From an uncultured Clostridia bacterium (GTDB taxonomy: Bacteria; Bacillota; Clostridia; Oscillospirales; Oscillospiraceae), in NCBI GenBank assembly GCA_945946745.1, contig CAMEWZ010000035.1:1-12278 (forward strand): a DNA stretch of 12,278 nucleotides, read 5' to 3'. The stretch's first letter is position 1. Every line of letters starts with the position of its first letter. Positions 6,069 through 12,278 of this stretch are shown here, piece after piece. Made by a program: the position numbers and the translations under genes. A model generated the notes under the pieces. It was given only the letters and a program-made list of their open reading frames with translations, ran no database searches and was not told the DNA's origin.

Positions 6069-7250
6069 ATGGAAGTTACATTTGAGAGCTTAGGACTCAG
6101 CCCGGCCATGCTGAAGGCCCTGGAGGCCAAGGGCTACGGCTATCCCACCACCATCCAGGCGGAGGCCATACCCCATTTCCTGCAATGGAAGGACGTAATT
6201 GCCAAGGCCCCCACCGGAACTGGCAAGACCTTTGCCTTCGGCATTCCCATGATTGAGCACATCGACCCGGAGGTGGAGGGCGTCCAGGGCTTGATTCTGG
6301 CCCCGACCCGGGAGCTGGCCATCCAGATCGGAGACGAGCTGCGGGGACTGCTGACCTATTACCAGGGCATCCGGGTGGCGGTACTCTATGGCGGCGCGGG
6401 GATCGGCAGCCAGATCAAGCAGCTGGAGCGCAAGCCCCAGATCGTGGTGGCGACTCCGGGACGGCTGATGGATCATTATAACCGAAAAACCATCCGCCTG
6501 GACAAGATTCAGACCGTGGTGCTGGACGAGGCGGATCGGATGCTGGATATGGGCTTTTTCAAGGACGTGACCCGGATTATCGATAAGGTGAAAAACCGCC
6601 GGAATCTGGGCTTGTTCTCCGCCACCATTTCCCAGGAGGTCATGACCGTTTCCTGGATGTATCAGCGGGACGAGGTGGAGATCACCGTGGAGCCGAAGCA
6701 GGAGGATCGCCCCGATATTGACCAATTCAGCCTCAGCTGTACGCCGCTGGAGAAGGCGGAGACCACCCTGCGCCTCATCCGCGCCCAGGGCTTTGAGCGG
6801 GTGATGATTTTCTGCAACACCAAGCACATGTGCCAGCGGCTTTGTGACGAATTCCAGCGGGCCGGTCTGGACTGCGACTGCATCCACGGCGATATCCGCC
6901 AGAGCCAGCGGGAAAAGACCATGCAGCGCTACCGGGAGGGAAAGCTGGCGGTGCTCATCGCCACGGACGTGGCCTCCCGGGGCATCGATGTGGATGATGT
7001 GGACTGCGTCATCAACTATGATATTCCCGAGGAAAATGAGTATTATGTCCACCGCATTGGCCGCACCGGCCGGGCGAAGCGAAAGGGTGCGGCCTGGAGT
7101 CTGGTGAGCAACTTCCCGGAGAAGGCCAAACTGGAGGAAATCTGCAAATTCTGCAATTTCACCATCCAGCCCATGGTGCTTGCGGCGGATGGCACGCTGA
7201 CGGAGGAGAAAGTAAAGCCTTCCGCAGCACCCAAGAGGCGTTACCGTTGA
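6069..7250 (+). CDS. DEAD-box ATP-dependent RNA helicase
   Basis: 393 residues from the ATG at 6069, which has a modest AAAGGA site 10 nt upstream. The sequence begins with the Q-motif region (Phe5, GYPTTIQ at 24-30). It then shows APTGTGKT (47-54, motif I), PTREL (79-83), TPGR (129-132), DEAD (153-156), SAT (184-186), MIFCNTK (246-252), ATDVASRGID (298-307) and HRIGRTGR (328-335): a complete helicase core that unwinds short RNA duplexes. The tail is short and basic (PKRRYR), unlike the long RGG or RNA-binding tails of CsdA or DbpA, so this is a minimal DEAD-box protein, CshA-like or RhlE-like, probably for ribosome assembly or RNA decay. Its stop overlaps the start of the next gene by 4 nt. 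Confidence 0.93.
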   Translation: MEVTFESLGLSPAMLKALEAKGYGYPTTIQAEAIPHFLQWKDVIAKAPTGTGKTFAFGIPMIEHIDPEVEGVQGLILAPTRELAIQIGDELRGLLTYYQGIRVAVLYGGAGIGSQIKQLERKPQIVVATPGRLMDHYNRKTIRLDKIQTVVLDEADRMLDMGFFKDVTRIIDKVKNRRNLGLFSATISQEVMTVSWMYQRDEVEITVEPKQEDRPDIDQFSLSCTPLEKAETTLRLIRAQGFERVMIFCNTKHMCQRLCDEFQRAGLDCDCIHGDIRQSQREKTMQRYREGKLAVLIATDVASRGIDVDDVDCVINYDIPEENEYYVHRIGRTGRAKRKGAAWSLVSNFPEKAKLEEICKFCNFTIQPMVLAADGTLTEEKVKPSAAPKRRYR

Positions 7251-8134
7251 ATCCCCGGGAGGAGGGGTTCCTGCTGCTGACCAGCCATCTGGGCGACCCG
7301 GAACGGCCGGTGTTGACGGCGGCGCAGCTGCGGGTGCTGGCGCAGCGGGCAGACCTGCTGGAACCGGCCCAGCCGGAGCGGGACTTGACGGTGCGGGACT
7401 TGCAGCAGCTGGGATATAACCGGGAGATGAGCCAACGGATTGTGAATCTGTTGGCAGACCGGCAGAAGCTGGCAGCTTATTGCGCCCGGGGCGAGAGGAT
7501 GGGCTGCATCCCCATTACCCGGGTCAGCACCGGCTATCCGCTGATCCTGCGCCAGCGGCTGGGACTGGACAGTCCCGGCTGCCTGTGGGCCAAGGGGGAT
7601 CTGGGGATCCTGTCTACCCCGGCCATCGCCCTGGTCGGCAGCCGGGAGCTTCGGGAATCCAACCGGCGCTTTGCCGAGGAGGTGGGCTACCAGGCCGCCC
7701 TCCAGGGCTTGACCCTGGTGTCCGGCAATGCCCGGGGCGCGGATCGGACGGCGCAGGATGCCTGCCTTCGAGCGGGAGGCCGAGTCATCAGTATCGTGGC
7801 GGATGAACTGGCAAAGCAGCCGGTGCGGCGGAATCTGCTCTGGCTCAGCGAGGATGGCTATGATGAGGCGTTTTCTGCCCAACGGGCCTTGCATCGCAAC
7901 CGTTGCATCCATGCCCTTGGAAGGATGGTTTTTGCCGCCCAGTCCGATTTGGGAAAAGGCGGCACCTGGGACGGTACGGTGAAAAATCTCCGCTTTGGCT
8001 GGAGTCCCGTGGCGGTATTTCGGGATGGCAGCGAGGCGGCGGCGGAGCTGGAGCGGATGGGCGCCTACGGCGTGGACACGGAGGCTTTGCTGTATTTTCT
8101 GTCTATTCCGGTGATAACCGAATCTTTTTTGTGA
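7247..8134 (+). CDS. DprA/Smf-like Rossmann-fold protein
   Basis: 295 residues if read from TTG at 7247, which overlaps the helicase stop in TTGA; AAGAGG lies about 10 nt upstream. The middle matches the DprA/Smf fold: IPITRVSTGYPLILRQRL (88-105), LWAKGDLGIL (113-122), ALVGSREL (128-135), LVSGNARGADRTAQDACLRAGGR split over 157-179, and HRNR (216-219). DprA binds single-stranded DNA and loads RecA during transformation. Differences from canonical DprA: the SGSLxTA segment is replaced by KGGTWDGT (237-244), the usual YPxxN after the second strand is missing, and there is no obvious C-terminal winged helix. It is therefore a divergent paralogue whose ligand is unknown. The coupling to an RNA helicase is noteworthy. 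A later start is possible, because the first 40 residues are not diagnostic. Confidence 0.72.
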   Translation: MNPREEGFLLLTSHLGDPERPVLTAAQLRVLAQRADLLEPAQPERDLTVRDLQQLGYNREMSQRIVNLLADRQKLAAYCARGERMGCIPITRVSTGYPLILRQRLGLDSPGCLWAKGDLGILSTPAIALVGSRELRESNRRFAEEVGYQAALQGLTLVSGNARGADRTAQDACLRAGGRVISIVADELAKQPVRRNLLWLSEDGYDEAFSAQRALHRNRCIHALGRMVFAAQSDLGKGGTWDGTVKNLRFGWSPVAVFRDGSEAAAELERMGAYGVDTEALLYFLSIPVITESFL

Positions 8135-8147
8135 GGGTGAACGATCC

Positions 8148-8189
8148 TTGCCGCGCCGGTGGGTTTCCCGGCGCGGCAATTTGTTTTTA
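8148..8189 (+). terminator. Strong intrinsic terminator after the helicase/DprA-like pair
   Basis: Perfect 12-bp GC-rich arms at 8148-8159 and 8168-8179, with an 8-nt loop, followed by TTTGTTTTTA. It lies 13 nt after the DprA-like stop. Confidence 0.93.
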
Positions 8190-8208
8190 TGGCGGATTCG
8201 GGCGGTTT

Positions 8209-8221
8209 TTGGGATTCCCAA
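8209..8221. promoter_or_regulatory. 13-bp palindrome upstream of the secreted protein promoter
   Basis: TTGGGA and TCCCAA flank a single T. The palindrome ends 9 bp before the -35 box at 8231, where an activator or repressor could bind. It is short, and chance is not excluded. Confidence 0.3.
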
Positions 8222-8230
8222 TCCAAATGG

Positions 8231-8259
8231 TTGACGCTTCGGCGCATTCGTGATACACT
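8231..8259 (+). promoter_or_regulatory. Promoter of the secreted protein/methyltransferase operon
   Basis: TTGACG (8231-8236), a 17-bp spacer, and TACACT (8254-8259) preceded by TGA (extended -10). The start would be near 8266, leaving a leader of about 21 nt with GAGG at 8275-8278, 8 nt before the ATG. Confidence 0.7.
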
Positions 8260-8286
8260 GACGGAAAGCAAAGCGAGGTTTCCTGT

Positions 8287-9441
8287 ATGACGCGATTTTT
8301 TCAGAAGTGTGGGATCTTGGCGCTTGTCCTTCTGCTGGTGTTTTCCACGGCGCTGCCGGGAAACGCCTATACCCGGGGAGAAGCGTTTCATCAAGATTTG
8401 TCGGCCTGGATTCAATATGAGCCGTCCCGGCAGTATGTGGAGATGATGCTGGATCATTACATCCGCAAGGACGAGATGGTGCGCAGTACCCTGGATGGGG
8501 GCTTTGCGGCGGTGTTCCTTTTTGACGGGTGCTCGGATCACCTGCTGGATCCGGTGCTTTCGGATCTGTCCTATTATCGGGTCAGCGGTGTGTGCGTGGC
8601 GGTGAAGAAGGATGCCTCCGGCCAGCTGCGGATGATCTATTTTAACGACAGCTGCAGCACCATTCCGGACCGACCTCTGGAATACGGGGCATGGAGTCTG
8701 CCGGAGGTGGGAGACGTGGGCCCTGCCACCGTTGTGGATGGAACCTACCAGCTCTATTCCATCTATCACAAAGGAAAATACCGGGCCTTTCAGGTTCGGA
8801 CGGAGTATCAAGATGGCACGCTGGACGCGGTGTATATGACGCCGGAGGGCTTTACCACGGCCAGAGCCAATGAGATCAATGTCCACACCCGCACCAACAA
8901 TCACATCATCGAACGGGGGATGTGGTCGGCTGGCTGCCCGCTGGTGGGGGGAGGCCATGACTGGGAATTCTGGAAACTGGTGGAGTCGGTGTATTTTTCT
9001 TCCTTTGACACCTTTGAGGTGGATACCTTTGTGGGAACGCTGACCATCGACCGCCAATGCCTAAGGCGGGAGCTGTATACCCTCTATCAGAATCCGGACG
9101 CGGTGGATACCTTTTTGGCAAGATCCCGCCAGGAGCGGCCGGAAAGGTATCTGAGAAACTGCGGGAAACCGGAATACTGGGAAGCCGGGCAGACCCTGCT
9201 GGCCCATCGGGATACCAGCTTGATGACCCTGCCATGCAGCAACGCAACGGATGCCCGGTCTTTGAAAAGCATGTCGGTGGAGAAAGGGCAGACCCTGGAG
9301 GTGGTTGGCAGAATCACCAATAGCGTTGGCAATACCTGGTACCTTGTGAACCAGAACGGGGAAACCCGCTATGTTTATGGTGCGGATATGAAGAAGCAGA
9401 CCTGGCTTGACCGGCTGCTGGGGATTTTTACGAAAGGCTAG
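8287..9441 (+). CDS. Secreted protein with L,D-transpeptidase (YkuD)-like core and SH3-like C-terminus
   Basis: 384 residues. Residues 1-27 form a signal peptide: basic start, hydrophobic ILALVLLLVFSTAL, and cleavage expected after GNA. Residues about 140-220 resemble the murein L,D-transpeptidase fold. GTYQLYSIYHKGKYRAFQV is the early strand pair, and INVHTRT (197-203) with WSAGCPLVGGG (213-223) provides the His...SxGC pattern, with His200 and Cys217 as the likely catalytic pair. Canonical YkuD proteins have SxGC(I/V)R; the Cys-Pro here and the lack of the following Arg are unusual. Residues about 305-368 look like a bacterial SH3 domain (GQTLEVVGRI, NTWYLVNQNGETRYVYG), often wall-binding. 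It is therefore probably an exported cell-wall enzyme or binding protein. Residues 28-135 are not recognised. The next gene starts 12 nt later, so the two are co-transcribed. Confidence 0.62.
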   Translation: MTRFFQKCGILALVLLLVFSTALPGNAYTRGEAFHQDLSAWIQYEPSRQYVEMMLDHYIRKDEMVRSTLDGGFAAVFLFDGCSDHLLDPVLSDLSYYRVSGVCVAVKKDASGQLRMIYFNDSCSTIPDRPLEYGAWSLPEVGDVGPATVVDGTYQLYSIYHKGKYRAFQVRTEYQDGTLDAVYMTPEGFTTARANEINVHTRTNNHIIERGMWSAGCPLVGGGHDWEFWKLVESVYFSSFDTFEVDTFVGTLTIDRQCLRRELYTLYQNPDAVDTFLARSRQERPERYLRNCGKPEYWEAGQTLLAHRDTSLMTLPCSNATDARSLKSMSVEKGQTLEVVGRITNSVGNTWYLVNQNGETRYVYGADMKKQTWLDRLLGIFTKG

Positions 9442-9453
9442 GAGGAAATAACC

Positions 9454-10356
9454 ATGCGCAAGCAGGATGTGATCGCTTTTTTTGACCAGTGCGCCCCCAC
9501 CTGGGACGCGGAAATGATCCAGAACGGGGAAATCATCGCCGCGATTCTGGACAACGCGGAAGTCGGACAGGGGATGGATGTGCTGGATGTGGCATGCGGA
9601 ACCGGCGTGCTGTTTCCCTACTATTTGGAGCGGGGGGTGGCCTCCGTCACGGGAATTGACATTTCCCCGGAAATGACGAAAATAGCAGCGGGAAAATACC
9701 CGGCGGAGCCGCGGCTGCGGGTGCTCTGCGGCGATGTGGAGGAGACCGCTTTTGACCGGAAATTTGACCGGATTGTGGTGTACAATGCCTTCCCCCATTT
9801 TCCGAACCCCAAGCGGCTGATTAAGACGCTGGCCGGTCTGCTGAAGGACGGAGGACGGCTGACCATCGCCCATGGCGCCAGCCGGGAGACCATCGACAAC
9901 CACCACAGCGGCAGCGCCAGCAAGGTCTCCAACGGACTGATGCCGGCGGAGAATCTGGTGAAGCTGTTTGACTCAATGTTTGATGTGGAGATTATGATAT
10001 CCAACAGGAGGATGTATCAGGTCAGCGGCGTGAAGCGGGATTTGCTGGCCCATTCTCACGGCGGTGTTACCCACACCCACGGCGGCTTGACCCATACCCA
10101 TACCCACGGGGACGATGCCCACGAGCATACTCCGGGGGAGGACGCAACGCCGCTGCAGGAGCTGCTGGTGCTGATGAAGTATCTGGTCAGCCACAACGAT
10201 GCCCATGCCCAAGAGGTGGCGGATCTGGCCCGGGAGCTGCAAAACGCGGGAAAATACGATGCTTACGACGAGATCATGGATGCGGTATCGGATTTTGATA
10301 TGGTAAACGCCAAGCTGGACGCCATTTTGAGCAAGCTTACGGCGGAAGAATTCTGA
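9454..10356 (+). CDS. SAM-dependent methyltransferase with histidine-rich segment and helical C-terminal domain
   Basis: 300 residues in three parts. Residues 1-195 are a class I methyltransferase: motif I VLDVACGTG at 43-51, acidic GIDISPEM at 67-74, GDVEETAF at 93-100, and NAFPHFPNP at 111-119 where the substrate loop lies. Residues 200-225 hold nine histidines in HTH-type pairs, a probable Zn, Ni, Co or Cu binding stretch. Residues about 232-297 are an all-helical tail with HNDAHAQEVADLARELQ (247-263) and repeated Leu spacing. Small HN...HA helical units of this sort occur on clostridial metal-linked proteins, which I recall only in general terms. The methyl acceptor is unknown; a metal, metalloid or isoprenoid/quinone-type substrate is possible. 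AGGAGG lies 8 nt before the ATG, and it follows the secreted protein gene by 12 nt. Confidence 0.8.
   Translation: MRKQDVIAFFDQCAPTWDAEMIQNGEIIAAILDNAEVGQGMDVLDVACGTGVLFPYYLERGVASVTGIDISPEMTKIAAGKYPAEPRLRVLCGDVEETAFDRKFDRIVVYNAFPHFPNPKRLIKTLAGLLKDGGRLTIAHGASRETIDNHHSGSASKVSNGLMPAENLVKLFDSMFDVEIMISNRRMYQVSGVKRDLLAHSHGGVTHTHGGLTHTHTHGDDAHEHTPGEDATPLQELLVLMKYLVSHNDAHAQEVADLARELQNAGKYDAYDEIMDAVSDFDMVNAKLDAILSKLTAEEF
10057..10098 (+). repeat. Tandem 21-bp repeat encoding the histidine-rich segment
   Basis: Two head-to-tail 21-bp units (10057-10077 and 10078-10098) each encode HGG(V/L)THT. They differ at several bases, mostly in the GTT/TTG and CAC/CAT codons, and are followed by a partial THTHG unit. 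They lie in frame, so copy-number change would lengthen the metal-binding stretch without breaking the gene. Confidence 0.75.
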
Positions 10357-10368
10357 GAAAAAGAGGTC

Positions 10369-10397
10369 TGGATTTTTCCCTTTCGGTGTGTTATACT
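10369..10397 (+). promoter_or_regulatory. Promoter of the DUF4317 gene
   Basis: TATACT at 10392-10397 is preceded by TGT (extended -10), with a weak -35 TGGATT at 10369-10374 at 17-bp spacing. It begins 13 bp after the methyltransferase stop. No terminator is seen between the two genes, so the DUF4317 gene may also be read from upstream. Confidence 0.55.
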
Positions 10398-10431
10398 GTA
10401 CCGACATCCAATGCAGAAATGAGGTAACACC

Positions 10432-11583
10432 ATGATTGACAAGGAAATTGGCGAGATTCGGCGGCACCTGCGCCGGGATCGCAGCAATATGACGGCCCTT
10501 TTCGGCTGCTATGTCAATGACAACAAGGAGATCATCTCCGAATTTCGCCAGTCCACCGGCATCATGCCGGAGAATGAATCCGATAAATATTTCGCCTTGC
10601 TCCGCCGGACGCTTTCCGGCACCCTGGGGAAAAATCTCATTGATATCACTTTCCAAACCAGCCAGGTAGCGGATTCTCCGGAGCACAAGCTGCTGATGGG
10701 TCTGCGGGAAAGCAAGCTGGAGGACGAGGAGCTGCGCGGGGAACTGTTCCGCAAGATCATCGACTCCGTGGTGCTGGAGGGGAATTACTTGATTCTGGCT
10801 GGCTGCGACAGCTATGACGTGCCCTTCAAGAGTAAGGACGATTCCACCCAGCACGACCAGTCCGAGGAGGTCTATACCTACATCCTTTGCACCATCTGCC
10901 CGGTGAAGCAGACAAAGGCCAACCTCCACTATGTCCCGGAGGAAAAGCTGTTCCACGATGGGGCCATGAACCAGATGGTTTCCGCCCCGGCCCTGGGCTT
11001 CCTGTTCCCGGCCTTTGACAACCGGGCCACCAATATCTATAACGCCCTGTATTACACCCACGATACCAAGGCCTCCCAGGACGAGCTGATCCAGGCCCTG
11101 TTCAACACCCCTGTGCCCCAGAGTGCGGAGGATCAGAAAAAAACCTTCGAGGCGCTGCTCACCACCTCCCTGGGGGAGGAATGCAGCCTGGATGTGGTGC
11201 AGACTGTCCACGACCAGCTGTGCCAGCGGATCGAGCTGCACAAGGAGAGCAAGGTTCCGGAGCCGCTGATGATCTCCAAGGAGGACGTGAAGGAGGTTTT
11301 AACTTCCTGCGGCGTCAGCCAGGAGCATCTGGCCAAGTTCAGCGTGGACTATGATGAGGCCTTTGGCTTTGAAGCCGACCTGCATCCCAAGAACATCATT
11401 GACAACAAGCATTTTGAACTGAAAACCCCGGACGTGGTCATCAAGGTGGATCCGGCCCGCAGCGACCTGATCGAAACCCGGATCATCGGCGGCGTGAAGT
11501 ACATTCTGGTCTGTGCCGATGAAAATGTGGAGGTCAACGGCGTCAACATCCATATTGAGGAGAAGGAAACCGCAGCGGTATAA
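10432..11583 (+). CDS. DUF4317 family protein
   Basis: 383 residues, soluble, no signal peptide or membrane segment. It matches my recollection of the DUF4317 family of Firmicutes: a start of IDKEIGEIRRHLRRDRSNM, the block FGCYVNDNKEI (24-34), KYFALLRRTLSGTLGKNL (52-69), and FLFPAFDNRATNIYNALYY (190-208). The C-terminal end is a beta-rich region with VDPARSDLIETRIIGGVKYI (339-358). No catalytic motif stands out, and the function is unknown. Shine-Dalgarno GAGG lies 7 nt before the ATG. It has its own promoter and ends before a hairpin shared with the convergent toxin gene. Confidence 0.85.
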   Translation: MIDKEIGEIRRHLRRDRSNMTALFGCYVNDNKEIISEFRQSTGIMPENESDKYFALLRRTLSGTLGKNLIDITFQTSQVADSPEHKLLMGLRESKLEDEELRGELFRKIIDSVVLEGNYLILAGCDSYDVPFKSKDDSTQHDQSEEVYTYILCTICPVKQTKANLHYVPEEKLFHDGAMNQMVSAPALGFLFPAFDNRATNIYNALYYTHDTKASQDELIQALFNTPVPQSAEDQKKTFEALLTTSLGEECSLDVVQTVHDQLCQRIELHKESKVPEPLMISKEDVKEVLTSCGVSQEHLAKFSVDYDEAFGFEADLHPKNIIDNKHFELKTPDVVIKVDPARSDLIETRIIGGVKYILVCADENVEVNGVNIHIEEKETAAV

Positions 11584-11616
11584 CGCAAGCCCCGCGCCGA
11601 AAAAGTGCGACCAAAT

Positions 11617-11648
11617 ACCCCGGACACCGAAATGTCCGGGGTGCTTTA
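11617..11648. terminator. Hairpin between DUF4317 and the convergent toxin gene
   Basis: Perfect 10-bp arms at 11617-11626 and 11633-11642 (ACCCCGGACA and its complement) enclose a 6-nt loop. The tail on the plus strand is GCTTTAT and on the minus strand ATTTGG, so the T tracts are weak. The position between two converging stops (11583 and 11676) supports a two-way terminator. Confidence 0.7.
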
Positions 11649-11675
11649 TGTCGCTATGTTCCAAACAAAAAGCGT

Positions 11676-12053
11676 TTATTCAATATGGGTCTTCAACCAT
11701 TCCAGCAGTTCGCTGTCGTCCATATCACCGGAGGCGACACGGAGAATTGTGGAAATCAAATCATCATCCTCATAAGAAAGCGTAATGTTGTTGATGTCCA
11801 GAAATACCAGCATGGCGTGGGTTCCAATGCGTTTATTGCCGTCCAGAAAAGGGTGATTATGAATGAGACCATAACCAAGCCGAGCCGCTTTTTCAAGAAC
11901 CGTAGGGTACAACTCCTGTCCACCAAAGGTTTGAAGCGGCGTGTTGATTGCAGACTCAAGCAGTCCCTCGTCCCGCAACCCATCCATACCGCCGGACTGG
12001 ACAACCAGCATGGAATGCAGCATCAAGATTTGCCGTTTGCTGAGAACCTTCAT
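11676..12053 (-). CDS. doc: Doc/Fic family type II toxin
   Basis: 125 residues, the usual size of Doc (death-on-curing) proteins. The Fic core is HNHPFLDGNKRIG at 65-77, matching HxFx(D/N)(A/G)NKR, with His67 as the catalytic residue and Arg75 as phosphate ligand. Upstream, GLRDEGLLESAINTP (25-39) and YPTVLEKAARLGYGLI (49-64) are the conserved helices of the family. Doc proteins phosphorylate EF-Tu and stop translation, whereas longer Fic enzymes add AMP; the short length and NKR ending favour Doc. Its ATG overlaps the antitoxin stop by 4 nt (ATGA). No inhibitory Fic alpha helix is seen in the protein, so neutralisation should come from the upstream antitoxin. Confidence 0.92.
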   Translation of the reverse strand: MKVLSKRQILMLHSMLVVQSGGMDGLRDEGLLESAINTPLQTFGGQELYPTVLEKAARLGYGLIHNHPFLDGNKRIGTHAMLVFLDINNITLSYEDDDLISTILRVASGDMDDSELLEWLKTHIE

Positions 12054-12278
12054 TTTGCCAGTTCCTCATACACATGGGCATTGCGCTGCATGAGCTTCGT
12101 GGATGAGAGAATTACATCATCATCGGCTGCCGCACGCATGGTGTCTGCCTGGTTAAATTCGTAGATAACATACCGCGGCGAATAGTTTTTCATAATCACT
12201 ACACTGCCGTATTGGTCAACCAACCGGGCAACCTTTGAGAAATTCTGGTTGGCAACAGAAATCGGAACAATGGTATTG
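12050..12278 (-). CDS. Phd/YefM family antitoxin (partial at window end)
   Basis: Seventy-five C-terminal residues are visible; only a few N-terminal residues should be missing. The start of the visible part, NTIVPISVANQNFSKVARLVDQYG, and VVIMKNYSPRYVIYEF (26-41) are the classic Phd/YefM DNA-binding fold: a PIS strand, an NFSKV helix, then a KNxxPxYV hairpin. The acidic tail (ADDDVILSST, MQRNAHVYEELAK) is where such antitoxins wrap the toxin. It should block Doc and repress its own operon. The promoter and operator lie outside the window. Confidence 0.9.
   Translation of the reverse strand, partial: NTIVPISVANQNFSKVARLVDQYGSVVIMKNYSPRYVIYEFNQADTMRAAADDDVILSSTKLMQRNAHVYEELAK

Noticed and set aside
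6090..7052. Minus-strand frame of 320 codons opposite the helicase
   Set aside because: The plus strand carries a full set of DEAD-box motifs; the antisense frame has none and no ribosome site.
7241..9057. Two long minus-strand frames (7241-8221 and 8065-9057)
   Set aside because: They run through the strong terminator at 8148-8189 and overlap recognised plus-strand genes; no motifs were seen.
10050..10130. Repeated CAC/ACC units considered as a CRISPR or other noncoding repeat
   Set aside because: The units are in frame, contiguous and encode His-Thr pairs; there are no spacers.
9973..11241. Minus-strand frame of 422 codons across the methyltransferase and DUF4317 genes
   Set aside because: It crosses a promoter region and two recognised genes, and its protein shows only Leu/Gly/His-rich shadow composition.

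Overview
The window reads as a GC-rich chromosomal segment of an anaerobic Firmicute, most likely a gut clostridium of the Oscillospiraceae type. This is inferred from the gene set: a siroheme/iron-sulfur reductase with a C_GCAxxG_C_C domain, a clostridial-style thymidylate kinase, an mltG-U32 gene pair and a DUF4317 protein. Shine-Dalgarno sites are strong AGGAGG types, genes are packed into short operons with 1-4 nt overlaps, and protein spelling is uniform. No tRNA, rRNA, insertion sequence, phage gene or CRISPR array was seen.

Left part (1-5867, mostly minus strand). The tail of a plus-strand gene (probably carB) meets a minus-strand reductase gene at a shared hairpin terminator. The reductase gene has its own promoter at 1685-1713, set in an unusually structured 178-bp upstream region: a palindrome over the predicted transcription start, a 12-bp inverted repeat flanking the whole promoter, and a nested stem in the leader. 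Upstream lies a four-gene minus-strand operon, tmk - DJ-1-like - mltG - U32/trhP-like. It runs from a promoter at 5909-5937; two of its junctions overlap by 4 and 1 nt.

Middle (5868-8286). A divergent promoter region separates tmk from a plus-strand DEAD-box RNA helicase. The helicase overlaps by 4 nt, through a TTG start, a divergent DprA/Smf-like gene. A strong intrinsic terminator closes this pair.

Right part (8287-12278). A secreted protein with an L,D-transpeptidase-like His...SxGC core and an SH3-like tail is followed after 12 nt by a SAM-dependent methyltransferase that carries a nine-histidine putative metal-binding segment and an extra helical C-terminal domain. A DUF4317 gene with its own extended -10 promoter follows. 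A hairpin separates it from a convergent Phd/YefM-Doc type toxin-antitoxin pair whose antitoxin runs off the window end.

Most of the window is housekeeping. The parts most worth a second look are the control region of the reductase gene, the three-part reductase itself, and the histidine-rich methyltransferase with its secreted partner. No clearly new multi-gene system can be demonstrated from the sequence alone.
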